A stretch of DNA of 64,000 nucleotides from Limnoperna fortunei (lineage: Eukaryota; Mollusca; Bivalvia; Mytilida; Modiolidae), in assembly GCA_944474755.1 (NCBI GenBank), contig OX104112.1, positions 90,533,756 through 90,597,755 on the forward strand, read 5' to 3'. This document shows positions 36,860 through 47,893 of this stretch, piece after piece (positions within the stretch are counted from its first letter, which is position 1; each line of letters starts with the position of its first letter). The notes beneath the pieces were generated by a model that saw nothing but the letters and a program-made list of their open reading frames with translations, had not been told where the DNA came from and made no database searches. The position numbers were made by a program, and so were the translations under genes.

Positions 36860-38007
36860 CTACAATTTTGTTATTTCAATTAAAACAAGAATATTACCAT
36901 CAATACACAGCTATTCACAAAGAAGGCATTATACAAAAGATTATATGAGGGTAAAACATTAGTAATTAATTCATGTATGGGTTGTTAGCAATTATTTTGA
37001 AACTATAATGCAGGTACCAGATTTTCTTACAGAACTGTGCTTTACGCAATTATCATACAATGTTTTTATAAGTTTGGATAACCTCTACTTTTTTCCTATG
37101 TTTATCTCATGGTACTGTCAAAAGCTGTATAAAACTATATTTTGATAAATTGGGAAAATTTATCGATGTTTTTCTTGAAATTGGGAAAAAAGCAATGGTT
37201 TTACACATATAAAAAAAGAAAACAACAGTAAGCAGTCAATAAAATAACTAAATTGATCTTTTGTTAGATATTTTTATTTGACTTGTGTGAGATGTTCAAA
37301 CATCGGATGACTGCAGAAACTTCATTTTTTTGATTTTATATCATCAAGATGTTTGGAATTATATGGATTTATTTTGAGCAGTTTAAATGATTAAGGATAA
37401 AGTATCAATGAAAAACCACAAATACATTACAATAGAATTTTTTTTTAAAAATAAGTTGCTAGAATTATAAATTACAGCCAAAATACTAATTAAATCAGTG
37501 CAACACTCGTTTAACACTGGCAGTATTGTATTGTGCAATTTCTAGCACAGAGTTCATATCCGCTCCGATTTTTTCTCAACTTCTTTTGCTTTGAACTGGT
37601 TTCTGGTATTATTTTGCTGCTGTGCAGTTTGTACAAGGTAAAAGTCAGATGGGAATCAGCTTACACTGTTTTGGCGCGTAAACACAATAAACACAGAGTG
37701 ACAAAAATACGAAGATTTCTTATTAAAATGTTAACAAAATTGAACGGCGAGTAGCCCTCCAATGAAAGCCATGTATAATATGGACCATGATTGCCTGTTC
37801 TTATGGTTTTCTGTTGAGATTTGTGTCATAAATTGGGAAATATTTACACAAAATTTGGGAAATTTGTGCTCCAGGGGAAACAGTCGAAATTCGGAGGCAA
37901 TTTCAAGCTTACAAAATCACTGATATTGAACATTTTAAGATAGTCAAAAGGTACGTGCTCATAAAATACATAATGCAAGTTTAGCAAAGTTCAAATAATC
38001 CAGCCAA
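36860..38007. other. TMX3 intron
   Basis: AT-rich; no element boundary or further exon recognised apart from the SINE that begins at about 38,008. Confidence 0.45.
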
Positions 38008-38160
38008 TACTGTTTGTTTGTTTTGTAAGAATGGTGTTTAATGCCACTTTCAGCAATTTTGCAGCTATATCATGGAATCGAGTTTTTTGGGGGACAAAGC
38101 CAGAGTAGCCAGAGAAAACCCCCAACTTAAGAGAATTCCATGCTACTTGCATGCTAAAGA
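38008..38160 (-). repeat. tRNA-derived SINE tail half (minus), in a TMX3 intron
   Basis: 'tgtttgtttgttttg', 'gtttaatgccactttcagca', 'tatatcatggaatcgagttt', 'caaagccagagtagccagag' and 'aaaaccccc' follow the SINE tail in reverse order. Confidence 0.85.
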
Positions 38161-38440
38161 CCACTTTCGTAGATGTCCATATGTACAGTGTAGTAGTACT
38201 GTTAAAACTACAAAAAGCTAAATTTTCTGTCACTACCCAATAAATATACTTCTAAAGGGAATTCCAAATTATCTCCCTTTTTTCTTATATATTTCTCCTA
38301 CTTAATGTTGTCCTGAATATAGCTGAAATATAGCTTCCTTGATGTAAAGCAAACATCTTATCAATAAATCAAATGTTATGTTACTTTTGGTCAGTTTGAA
38401 GCTTCCTGAATATAAGAGATGCAGCAATAATAAATCTTAC

Positions 38441-38555
38441 AAATAATTCATCATGAGGATCATCATCTCCTATATATATAAAGAATACTTGGTCACTGTG
38501 TTGACTTTTCACATCATAATACTTCCCTATACTGGCTACTTTTCTTACTGCTGGC
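38441..38555 (-). CDS. TMX3: TMX3-like exon 5
   Basis: 115 bp, acceptor 'atttcag' and donor 'gtaaga'. The first G completes a Gly codon. It encodes PAVRKVASIGKYYDVKSQHS then DQVFFIYIGDDDPHDELF, corresponding to TMX3 'RVFFVYVGGESPLKE' (second thioredoxin-like domain). An open frame continues past the donor but does not match the family; exon 6 continues it in phase. Confidence 0.9.
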
Positions 38556-38879
38556 CTGAAATTAAACATTACTGAGATAATTTCTTAACAATATTTACTT
38601 TGATCTTTGTACTACATGTATTACATTAAATATGTTTCAACATGTTTTTCACAATTCTGAGACTTATCTCAGTCTTTTGTAAAACAATTATTAAAATTTT
38701 TTTGACTTGCAAGAATCTGATACTGATATAGGGGTTTCCCTTATATGAAGAATGTTGTTTATATATACGCAAATGAATATTTCATACAAGGTTGTGATTA
38801 AAAAAGAAAAGATAATATAAATTTTTCCAAAATATTCCTTATAAAAATATTTGCATTTATAAGATACAAGAATATTTAC

Positions 38880-38960
38880 CCTTGTGCTTTATTCACAAAT
38901 TCTATTAAATCCTCTTTTGACCTTTCACCTCTAAAAGTATACATTTTTTCACCTTCGACA
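38880..38960 (-). CDS. TMX3: TMX3-like exon 4
   Basis: 81 bp, acceptor 'attttcag' and donor 'gtaaat'. The leading T completes TAT (Tyr) with TA from exon 3; the trailing GG is completed by exon 5. It encodes VEGEKMYTFRGERSKEDLIE then FVNKAQ, the end of the catalytic thioredoxin domain ('YRGPRTKDDIIEF' in human TMX3). Confidence 0.92.
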
Positions 38961-39844
38961 CTGAAAATAAAATCATACTACTTTTATTGTACATCATATA
39001 TACTATTACTGTAATGGCTCACCACAAATGGAACTAAAGTCACCCTAAGGCACCTCAAAAGAAAAATTCAAGCCCCCCTCTTAATTTAGACAATCTCCCT
39101 CAAGTCGTCATGATGGTTGACATAAGACACTTGTATATCTGGTTGAACTGATTTGCTCCAACTACCACGTTTTGATTAAATATGTAATACAAATACAATT
39201 TGCAAAGAATTTGTATATTTAAATTTTTTTCAAACGTTTTATGTGTTTGAAATGGAATTTGCAAAGAATTTGCATATTTAACTTTTTTTTAATGTTTTAT
39301 GTGTTTCCAATGGATTACAGACCATTTGTTCATTTCCTGAATATTTCTAATTATCAAAAGTGAACAATAAGAAAAAAGTAGAGTACCAAGGCCAATACTG
39401 AAATTGGTTTTGAATTTAAAGCTGTTGGCTGCTATAGGAAGAAGGGAACTAGGGAGAAGTCACTTCTCTCTACTTTTTAAAGAGTGTTGTGACCCCTCCA
39501 TTTATTAAAACAACTATTCATAAGACATGCAATATTCTTCATTAGGTAATCTAAATTCATACAGCATGCCATATTGCTCTTTTATATATGCACACAGTAT
39601 TTTTTTTCATATGGCAATACCTACTTTTTATTCATAAAACATAACTTTTTTTAAACAAATTTTTTTCTTTATATATGTACACCCTATGTACTTTATGACT
39701 TGCATACCAGGAGACCCTATTTATGTATATAATAGACAGATAACGCAAAATTAAAATGTGTACACCTTTTATTTTATACATCAAGTTTAATGAGGATAAA
39801 TTTAAAAAATCACAGAACATATAGCTGTATATATTATTACTTAC

Positions 39845-40008
39845 TATCTGATTGTAGGATAGCCTCTGACATCAAACTCTGAAGCCACATGAGTATACCT
39901 TGTGGCATCTATCTTACCAACTCTAACATCAGTGGACCGAAGTGCTACTCCAACTTGGTGGTAAATTGGCTCTAATTTTTTGCAATGGCCACACCATGGT
40001 GCATAAAA
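39845..40008 (-). CDS. TMX3: TMX3-like exon 3 with CGHC active site
   Basis: 164 bp, acceptor 'actttaag' and donor 'gtaagt'; phase 0 in, phase 2 out. It encodes [20 protein letters not shown], then [18 protein letters not shown] and DVRGYPTIR. This is a catalytic thioredoxin fold with the CGHC redox motif and the cis-proline in GYPTI. TMX3 is an ER membrane protein of the disulfide isomerase family that oxidises or reshuffles disulfides in folding proteins. Exon order, spacing and the match to later TMX3-specific segments favour TMX3 over soluble isomerases such as P4HB or PDIA6. The gene runs right to left; exons 1-2 side and 3' side extend beyond what I could find. Confidence 0.95.
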
Positions 40009-40029
40009 CTTAAAGTATAAAAAATAATA

Positions 40030-40355
40030 TATGTTTGATTGAATGATGTTTAATGCCATGTTTAGCAATTTTTCAGCTACATGTGTTACTGCTTTGTGAA
40101 GAATGCAAATAAATTGTTTGTTTGTTTGTTTTAACTGTGTTTATACTGTTTCATCCAGGATTTATTGGGGGAGGAAGCAAAAGTACTCAGAGAAAACCCA
40201 ACCATTGAAAGGAAAACTGGCAATCCTTGTCAATTACGATTTGAGTCTAGTGCGCACTGCCCGAAGTGAGACTCGAACCCACAACCTCAGTATTGACAAA
40301 CCATGTGATCAATAGTAGACTAACTACCTTAACCACTCGGCCACACAGGTCCCCA
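40030..40355 (-). repeat. tRNA-derived SINE, near full length (minus), cut by the duplication breakpoint
   Basis: The order is tail 'gtttaatgccatgtttagca', then an interpolated (TTTG)n segment, 'gatttattgggggaggaagc', 'ggaaaactggcaatccttgt', reversed B box 'gtgagactcgaacccacaac', and head 'ccttaaccactcggccacac'. The left breakpoint of the 5.6-kb duplication falls at 40,267-40,270, within the B box. Confidence 0.9.
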
Positions 40356-40761
40356 AAATAAAGTTGTCTTCCAATGGTAAGTATTTTTCATTGAGTGGGG
40401 AGAAATATTTTAGGTAGGGTTGAAAAGCTATAAAAGATAACTTCACAATGTGTGATAGAATTAAAGCTGCCATGCAAATTGTAAAAGCAACTTCTCAAAG
40501 AAGGGGACAAAACTCTAACCGAACTTAAGTAAATGCAATGAAAGTACATGTTTTGAAGCAAATTATACAAAAACTGTGATATATCACAAGAATAATTCTA
40601 CATGATGGTGTCAGATTTGAGAATATGTTTTGCAATTGATTTTTCATGAATATTGTGGGTTTTTTTCTGTTTTTAAAAAGATTAAAAAATTCCATGATGC
40701 TATTTTCATAAAAACTCCTTGACTTGTCTTTCACTGTGATGTGTATAAAGGTTTGACTTGT

Positions 40762-40890
40762 TTGTTTGATGTTTAATGGCACTTTCAGCAATTTTTCAGC
40801 TACTACATGTAGTATATGTCCAGTTTTTTATTGGGAGAGTAAGCTGGAGAATCAGAAGAAAACCCCTACATGTACCTTTGATAGCAAAGG
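40762..40890 (-). repeat. tRNA-derived SINE tail (minus), copy 1
   Basis: 'tgtttgtttgatgtttaatg', 'gcactttcagcaatttttca', then 'gtccagttttttattgggag'. Repeated in the second duplicate at about 46,351-46,479. Confidence 0.85.
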
Positions 40891-40932
40891 TTCGTCAATC
40901 AAACAGTTAAATATCCTATGAAAATAACAAAC

Positions 40933-40972
40933 CTCTAACAGCCACTTTCCAGTTTTTCTAAGATCTAAAATT
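40933..40972 (-). CDS. TMX3: TMX3-like exon 2b (copy 1)
   Basis: A 40-bp micro-exon, acceptor 'atattcag' and donor 'gtttgt'. Its first A completes AGA (Arg) with AG from exon 2a. It encodes ILDLRKTGKWLLE and ends in phase 0, so it joins FYAPWCGHC in exon 3. Length and phase are exactly what the flanking exons demand. An identical copy lies at 46,522-46,561. Confidence 0.92.
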
Positions 40973-41129
40973 CTGAATATAAATTGAAAAATAGAATTAT
41001 GAATAATTTTAACATTAATCTCTGTAAAATAAAATTAAAATATGTTGTTGTCTTATTGAACAATGTGGTTTTCTGAGGACAAAAAATAAAATATAACAGT
41101 TTATCATCCTCACAAGTCAGGGTTTCTTT

Positions 41130-41560
41130 GTCCACATGTGTCCACGAAACGCTGACAAACTTAGCTAGGAAATTCCCTGGCTAGAAGATTTTCATATGAT
41201 GTCAAATCTTAAAAATATCAACCAATGAAATTGATAGAAAGAAACAAGTGTTTGGCAGTAGTCATTATTACTCATTCTTAAGTGGGAAGGAAACATAACA
41301 CAAATAATAAATAATGCAGTAATAACAAACTATTAACACTACTGTACACAACACACTGATTTTCACATGGTGGTCTATGCAACACATCCGTTTGGTTTAT
41401 TTACAATCAACATCGGGATATCCCCATACTAAGTTGTGAATGAAAACGTGCTTTTTGTTGGCTACATTCAGGTATGATGTAGCCAATCAAATATTATAAT
41501 GACTTTTAGCCCAAGAATTTCCTTGCTAAGTTTGTCAGGGTTTCGTGGACACATGTGGAC
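41130..41560. mobile_element. Inverted-repeat element with 44-bp arms (copy 1)
   Basis: Arms 41,130-41,173 and 41,517-41,560 ('gtccacatgtgtccacgaaa' onward through 'ctgacaaacttagc') are reverse complements with about two mismatches. A second hairpin, 'ggctacattcaggtatgatg' + 'tagcc', lies just inside the right arm. No coding capacity; target duplication not resolved. Duplicated at 46,719-47,149. Confidence 0.85.
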
Positions 41561-42266
41561 TGTCCCTGTACCAACCAAGCTTACTTTGAATGCAAAGCCA
41601 AAGGAGGCCATAGCTTGCTTCTGTTTGTACACATCCTTATTAAGCTAATTATAACAACTACATGTAAGTGTTACAATATCCCCTTTATATTCCAATTATT
41701 TATTAATTACGCACACTAATAATAATGACCCATACAGAATCATAAGCAAATAAAAATTTCATTAAGAACCTTTAAATTACATATCTAAATAATGAAAAAG
41801 CAATGTTCAATTAATTTAATCAATTATCACAACTATTACATGTATAGGAAACTATAACTAGATATATCAACTAAATATTATATATATTTTTTTTTTAGTC
41901 CGAATTTGTCACCATAAAATCCCTATTTTGAAACAGTAGGCTGATTTGTTGTCATCCCAATTTGCATATTTTGGTCAGAACCATCCAGTTACAAATTATA
42001 GTGTTTTTAATTGGTTCAATTAGTGAAATTTATATGGAGACTGATGTGATCTTATTTACAGATGTCCAAAAATTGCAATACTAATAAAGTTGTCATTATA
42101 TCCTACAGAAGTAATGTATTTTTTTAAATTCTGATGGAAATGTTTCACTCTTAATTGGCAATTACATTTTTAAAGAAGAGACATATAGCTGCAATCAAAA
42201 TTCTTTTGAGTACAACTACAATAATTAGCTTATAATGCTACTGTGTGGATTATCACTTACCATAAT

Positions 42267-42304
42267 CAGGGACATTCTATACTAACTAGTATAGACTGTC
42301 CCTG
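42267..42304. repeat. 38-bp palindrome, orientation A
   Basis: 'cagggacattctatactaac' + 'tagtatagactgtccctg': arms pair except one internal T/G position, around a 2-base centre. Copy 2 (47,856-47,893) holds the exact reverse complement. Confidence 0.95.
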
Positions 42305-42957
42305 CCATAATGCAATTTTCAGCATAATATTAATAATAGCATACAATTTATATGTTATATATATAATTAAATATCATACAATTATACTATAAATTATAAT
42401 TTATATGCGAGCGAAGCGAAGCTCACTGTCTGCCAAATTGGATGAGACCCAAATATGATCATTGAAAAAAAAACCTGTGCTACTCGGAATGCATTGGGTA
42501 TTTTCACTTTTTTTTTAAAACGGCTATATAAAATTAAAGTGCTTATTTTTGAAATTACTACAAAAATGACAGACAAATTTTTTTCAATCTGAAATGCTGC
42601 ATTTGAAATTGAGTTTTGTGACGTCACCAACACATTATAATGTCAAGTCATCAATGGAATGTAGAGGCACTGTTAGGGGGCTCTGAAGTAACGACACAAA
42701 CAATGTGCGATGCTCGCATTTTAGGCTGCGCCTAGCTACATTCATATTATGTTATCATTGATAGATAATTGTTGAAAAGCGATGCTATTTTAAATCAGTA
42801 ACACCATAATAGCGATTGTTTTATATTCGGATTTTGGAGGTTATGTTTTATAATTATATAAGTTAAATAAATTATAAGTTAAATCAGACTCCCCAGAAAA
42901 CTGTATTTTCCCCAAGTTCCGGATTTTGCAGACTTATTTTCACACTGCAATGCTTAC

Positions 42958-43003
42958 CTTTCATCCAATTCTATAACTTGGCAAATAGTTTTTCCAATAA
43001 GAA
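42958..43003 (-). CDS. TMX3: TMX3-like exon 2a (copy 1)
   Basis: 46 bp, acceptor 'attttcag' and donor 'gtaagc'. It takes two leading bases (TT) to complete a codon from exon 1 and leaves AG. It encodes LIGKTICQVIELDE, the end of a likely signal peptide and the start of the mature protein (compare 'VEDLDESF' in human TMX3). Identical copy at 48,547-48,592. Confidence 0.85.
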
Positions 43004-43495
43004 CTGAAAATATAAGAATACATATATTAGATGCAAACATAATTACTACACATTATGCTGATTTCTGTTAAAAGACACAAAATTATAACATAGTTTACCA
43101 AAAAGAACAAAATAAGCCGGTATTTTCATTTTAGATATTACAGCATTTCCGGTGACTAAACCATGAATGAACATGGAAATGTTAATATTTCGTAAGTAAG
43201 TTAGTGTGGGATATGTTTTTAAGTGGAAAAAGTAAAAAAAAGTGTTGGTTAAAATTAGTTTAATAATTAAATAAACAAAATATAGTGTTTTTAATTAATT
43301 AAATGATGATAACAGTTTTGATCAATGCACATAGGGGTAATTACACTTTGATTATTTTTAAATTGTTTGCTTAACAACTGTAGACTATGCTTTGTAGGAT
43401 TTACTCTGCATCCAAGCTGACTTTAACATCAAAGGTTACAAAAAATACGACAATTTATTGAAGCTGTTCATCAAACATTTTAAAGAAAACATTCA

Positions 43496-43753
43496 GTGAG
43501 CTCAAAGAATTTCTCAAAAAGAATATATTATTTGGGACTACAAATCGTTGGATATATAAAATGGTTTGCAACATGTACTATGTTCATTCTGAAAATGGAG
43601 TATCCATGCCAGTTTTGTTCTAGAGAGGTTACACGTCGACAGCAAGCCCTAGAGTGTGACATTTGTCACACGTGGCAACATAGGACTTACAACACGGGAA
43701 TTACCCAGTTTATTCACAGGGCAATCTGCAGAGAAGATTATGATTATAATTAA
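43496..43753 (+). pseudogene. PHD-like zinc-finger relic resembling a MULE/FLYWCH protein N-terminus (copy 1)
   Basis: From about 43,592 the frame reads MEYPCQFCSREVTRRQQALE then CDICHTWQHRTYNTGITQF. The spacing CxxC...CxxC.WQH recalls the N-terminal finger of mollusc proteins that also carry FLYWCH and MULE transposase domains. The Cys expected after the His (RTCNTG) is Tyr, and the frame ends soon after, so it is probably a transposon-derived remnant lying in a TMX3 intron on the opposite strand. Family assignment is from memory. Confidence 0.45.
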
Positions 43754-43961
43754 AAATACGACTTTTTTTAATATATTTATACCTACCTGCTTTATTTATT
43801 TTACCTACCTTTGGTTTTACAATTACATGTCCACATAATGAAAATATCTTTAAATTTGTCTTCAGAAGACTTTAAAATAAAGCAACCATTATCTGCATCA
43901 TGAATGTTTTGTTATATTTTACCTACATTCTTTATTTATTTTCCCTACGTTTGGTTTTACT

Positions 43962-44072
43962 GGGGCCGGATCGACCTGGGGACGGAACGACCAGGGGACG
44001 AATCGACCTGGGACTTATCGACTTGGGGACGGATCGACTAGGGGACGGATTGGTTTGGGGACGAATCGTCTA
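43962..44072. repeat. 16-bp tandem repeat x 7 (copy 1)
   Basis: Units such as 'ggggacggatcgacct' (one of 15 bp) directly precede the LINE 3' end. GC-rich in an AT-rich setting. Duplicated at 49,981-50,091. Confidence 0.9.
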
Positions 44073-44460
44073 GAAATCCAATACCACACTAGAACAGACA
44101 TCCTTAAATTCAGCTTTTTTCCCGGAACCATAGTAGTCTGGAACCAGTTACCAGCTCCCATAGCTGAGACCTCCGACTTGGTATCTTTCAAGCGGGGGTT
44201 AACCTCCCTTCATTTCTAAACTGTATCTGGGTCCATATTGTTAGTAAGCACTAATGAAGGTTAGAGCTGTGCCGGTTGGGTGTATACCCAGGGGCCGCTT
44301 CGGTAGCCGGATTGGTCTGACCAGAAGAGCAGAAAGCAATATTGAATCGAGTTTGTTATTTCTATCTATTCTTTCAGTTTCTATCCTAGTTTTTACATTT
44401 TTACTTTTTAAATCTTTCTTTTTTCTTACTCTAACCGCCACCGCATGCAATTAGTTCCGG
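44067..44460 (+). mobile_element. LINE 3' end: reverse transcriptase C-terminus and 3' UTR (copy 1)
   Basis: The frame 44,067-44,219 encodes YHTRTDILKFSFFPGTIVVW, NQLPAPIAETSDLVSFKRGL and TSLHF-stop. This is the usual C-terminal 'R...FFPRTI..WN.LP......SL..FK..L' of Jockey/CR1-type LINE reverse transcriptases. A GC-rich 3' UTR follows ('gtgccggttgggtgtatacc', 'accgccaccgcatgcaatta'). The rest of the element is missing (5' truncation). Copy 2 at 50,086-50,479. Confidence 0.85.
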
Positions 44461-45760
44461 AGCGTAACGGTCTACCTAGACAGTGCTCTGTATACAGTAG
44501 ATGTAGATGAAATCACAGAACATAACACGACAGAACAAAATTAACATACATGTTAAGGTACATTAATACAAGCAGGATAGCATTAAAGATTAACGGCACA
44601 ACAATACATTTTAGAACACATATCTGAAATATAATCATATTAAAAGTTGAGCAAAAATTTTCAAAACATACAAGAGCACTAAACTAAAAGCAGGCAGCAT
44701 AAGATAAATGTACTTCAAAGCATATATTTTAAAATATATTCATTAACCCGAAATGAGCACCAAAACATAGCAAAAAAATGGAAAGCATACACAGTATATA
44801 AAACAGGATAAGCATGAACAACATAAAAAAAACCTGCACTTAAACATATATTTATATAGATTAATTTAAAAGCTGACCACAGAGACACACACTAATTTTT
44901 AAAGCATATAAAGGACTGTAATATAGCTAAAAATTAAGCAAGACTAGTAGAATCAACCAAATAAATAAACTTGTAAACTATGGAGCAAAGCTAATATGAA
45001 AGAACTTGTGCTGGTGAGAAGTCACACAGACTGTGATTTACATGCAGTACAAAAACATTTTTGCACCCCACCCCCGCTTTCCACCAGCAGGCAATATAAC
45101 TTTTTAAATGCCCCAAGGAGGTCATAGTGGCAATGTATTCCAAAGTCTGGTAGCACTCATATACATGAACGAGTTCTTCCCATACTAGTAGTTCTGGGTC
45201 TTGGAAGATCTGCTGTATTTGAATACCTAAAGTTATAAGAATTTCTTTTAGTGATAGAACACACTTAAAATACTGCTCGCCGGACGTTAAGCAACATGAA
45301 AATCATATATTATCTATAATTGGTCTTTGAATGAGATACTTTATTTGTAATACAGATAACTTCATTGATTTGCAAACTTAAAATGTTTTTTTTTAGATTA
45401 GCCTTTCTCACGTGGCCTTTCTTAATTTAAATGCAGATATCAAATCAAAAAAGCTTTATTTATAGTCGATTATGCAACAACATTAGCTCTAGTGAGCTTT
45501 TTATCCCACGTGTTTTATCCAAACATGACATAGACAAAGACAAGATCTGCACAATTGCAACAAACGTATCTTTTTACTGCTGATACCTTTTATAACATTC
45601 TATAACTGTTAGCTCGCGACCTGGCTCGAAAAGAGTTTTTATTTCAGTAAAGTCTCCAAAGATGTTTAGATAACAACAAATTAGCGAATTATCGTTCTTT
45701 GATTAGAGCAAAATGTACTGAAATAAAACCATTATATAACGAGACTTTAAGAGTTGGGGT
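44461..45760. other. Duplicated non-coding DNA (TMX3 intron)
   Basis: AT-rich, no gene. Near 45,765-45,800 'gggtctcggtggccaagaga' resembles the A-box head of a second tRNA-type SINE close to the duplication junction. Confidence 0.45.
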
Positions 45761-45859
45761 CTCGGTGGCCAAGAGATCTAAGTAAGTTGTATTTGGCGTG
45801 ACATCACTGATGTTGGACGTTTTAGGTTTGCTTGACTCTATTTTATTGAAATTGATGAG

Positions 45860-45944
45860 ACTCGAACCCACAACCTCAGTATTGACAAACCATGTGATCA
45901 ATAGTAGACTAACTACCTTAACCACTCGGCCACACAGGTCCCCA
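45860..45944 (-). repeat. SINE head fragment at the duplication junction
   Basis: Only the B-box-to-head half of the SINE at 40,271-40,355 is repeated here, confirming that the breakpoint split the SINE. Confidence 0.9.
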
Positions 45945-46521
45945 AAATAAAGTTGTCTTCCAATGGTAAGTATTTTTCATTGAGTGGGGAGAAATATTTT
46001 AGGTAGGGTTGAAAAGCTATAAAAGATAACTTCACAATGTGTGATAGAATTAAAGCTGCCATGCAAATTGTAAAAGCAACTTCTCAAAGAAGGGGACAAA
46101 ACTCTAACCGAACTTAAGTAAATGCAATGAAAGTACATGTTTTGAAGCAAATTATACAAAAACTGTGATATATCACAAGAATAATTCTACATGATGGTGT
46201 CAGATTTGAGAATATGTTTTGCAATTGATTTTTCATGAATATTGTGGGTTTTTTTCTGTTTTTAAAAAGATTAAAAAATTCCATGATGCTATTTTCATAA
46301 AAACTCCTTGACTTGTCTTTCACTGTGATGTGTATAAAGGTTTGACTTGTTTGTTTGATGTTTAATGGCACTTTCAGCAATTTTTCAGCTACTACATGTA
46401 GTATATGTCCAGTTTTTTATTGGGAGAGTAAGCTGGAGAATCAGAAGAAAACCCCTACATGTACCTTTGATAGCAAAGGTTCGTCAATCAAACAGTTAAA
46501 TATCCTATGAAAATAACAAAC

Positions 46522-46561
46522 CTCTAACAGCCACTTTCCAGTTTTTCTAAGATCTAAAATT
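46522..46561 (-). CDS. TMX3: TMX3-like exon 2b (copy 2)
   Basis: Identical to 40,933-40,972 including both splice sites. Splicing from this exon to exon 3 keeps frame. Splicing from it to exon 2a copy 1 does not: the junction reads E-FLLEKLFAKL-stop. Confidence 0.88.
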
Positions 46562-46718
46562 CTGAATATAAATTGAAAAATAGAATTATGAATAATTTTA
46601 ACATTAATCTCTGTAAAATAAAATTAAAATATGTTGTTGTCTTATTGAACAATGTGGTTTTCTGAGGACAAAAAATAAAATATAACAGTTTATCATCCTC
46701 ACAAGTCAGGGTTTCTTT

Positions 46719-47149
46719 GTCCACATGTGTCCACGAAACGCTGACAAACTTAGCTAGGAAATTCCCTGGCTAGAAGATTTTCATATGATGTCAAATCTTA
46801 AAAATATCAACCAATGAAATTGATAGAAAGAAACAAGTGTTTGGCAGTAGTCATTATTACTCATTCTTAAGTGGGAAGGAAACATAACACAAATAATAAA
46901 TAATGCAGTAATAACGAACTATTAACACTACTGTACACAACACACTGATTTTCACATGGTGGTCTATGCAACACATCCGTTTGGTTTATTTACAATCAAC
47001 ATCGGGATATCCCCATACTAAGTTGTGAATGAAAACGTGCTTTTTGTTGGCTACATTCAGGTATGATGTAGCCAATCAAATATTATAATGACTTTTAGCC
47101 CAAGAATTTCCTTGCTAAGCTTGTCAGGGTTTCGTGGACACATGTGGAC
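46719..47149. mobile_element. Inverted-repeat element with 44-bp arms (copy 2)
   Basis: Duplicate of 41,130-41,560 with a T-to-C change in the right arm ('gctaagcttgtcag'). Confidence 0.85.
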
Positions 47150-47855
47150 TGTCCCTGTACCAACCAAGCTTACTTTGAATGCAAAGCCAAAGGAGGCCAT
47201 AGCTTGCTTCTGTTTGTACACATCCTTATTAAGCTAATTATAACAACTACATGTAAGTGTTACAATATCCCCTTTATATTCCAATTATTTATTAATTACG
47301 CACACTAATAATAATGACCCATACAGAATCATAAGCAAATAAAAATTTCATTAAGAACCTTTAAATTACATATCTAAATAATGAAAAAGCAATGTTCAAT
47401 TAATTTAATCAATTATCACAACTATTACATGTATAGGAAACTATAACTAGATATATCAACTAAATATTATATATATTTTTTTTTTAGTCCGAATTTGTCA
47501 CCATAAAATCCCTATTTTGAAACAGTAGGCTGATTTGTTGTCATCCCAATTTGCATATTTTGGTCAGAACCATCCAGTTACAAATTATAGTGTTTTTAAT
47601 TGGTTCAATTAGTGAAATTTATATGGAGACTGATGTGATCTTATTTACAGATGTCCAAAAATTGCAATACTAATAAAGTTGTCATTATATCCTACAGAAG
47701 TAATGTATTTTTTTAAATTCTGATGGAAATGTTTCACTCTTAATTGGCAATTACATTTTTAAAGAAGAGACATATAGCTGCAATCAAAATTCTTTTGAGT
47801 ACAACTACAATAATTAGCTTATAATGCTACTGTGTGGATTATCACTTACCATAAT

Positions 47856-47893
47856 CAGGGACAGTCTATACTAGTTAGTATAGAATGTCCCTG
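47856..47893. repeat. 38-bp palindrome, orientation B
   Basis: 'cagggacagtctatactagt' + 'tagtatagaatgtccctg', the exact reverse complement of 42,267-42,304 at the homologous position. Confidence 0.95.

Larger units (their letters stand above)
40271..45859. repeat. 5,589-bp tandem duplication, copy 1
   Basis: Matches 45,860-51,878 essentially base for base. The offset is 5,589 up to about 48,743 in copy 2, then 6,019 after a 430-bp insertion, so net length is otherwise identical. The only differences I noticed are single bases (e.g. near 41,326, 41,530, 43,069, 45,075) and an inverted palindrome at 42,267-42,304. The junction shares TGAG with both outer edges (40,267-40,270, 45,856-45,859, 51,875-51,878). 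The unit holds TMX3 exons 2a and 2b, a SINE tail, a 44-bp inverted-repeat element, a zinc-finger relic and a LINE 3' end. Confidence 0.97.

Noticed and set aside
38381..38440. Extension of TMX3 exon 5 past its donor
   Set aside because: The open frame continues but ends in a phase that does not fit the next exon; the gtaaga donor at 38,440 gives exact phase and family match with exon 6.
40388..40791. Identical minus-strand frames at 40.4-40.8 kb and 46.0-46.4 kb as a conserved gene pair
   Set aside because: Identity reflects the 5.6-kb DNA duplication; the frames include SINE sequence and no domain.
44241..44454. Frames of 66-69 codons on both strands at 44.25 kb (and 50.27 kb)
   Set aside because: They lie in the 3' UTR of the LINE fragment.
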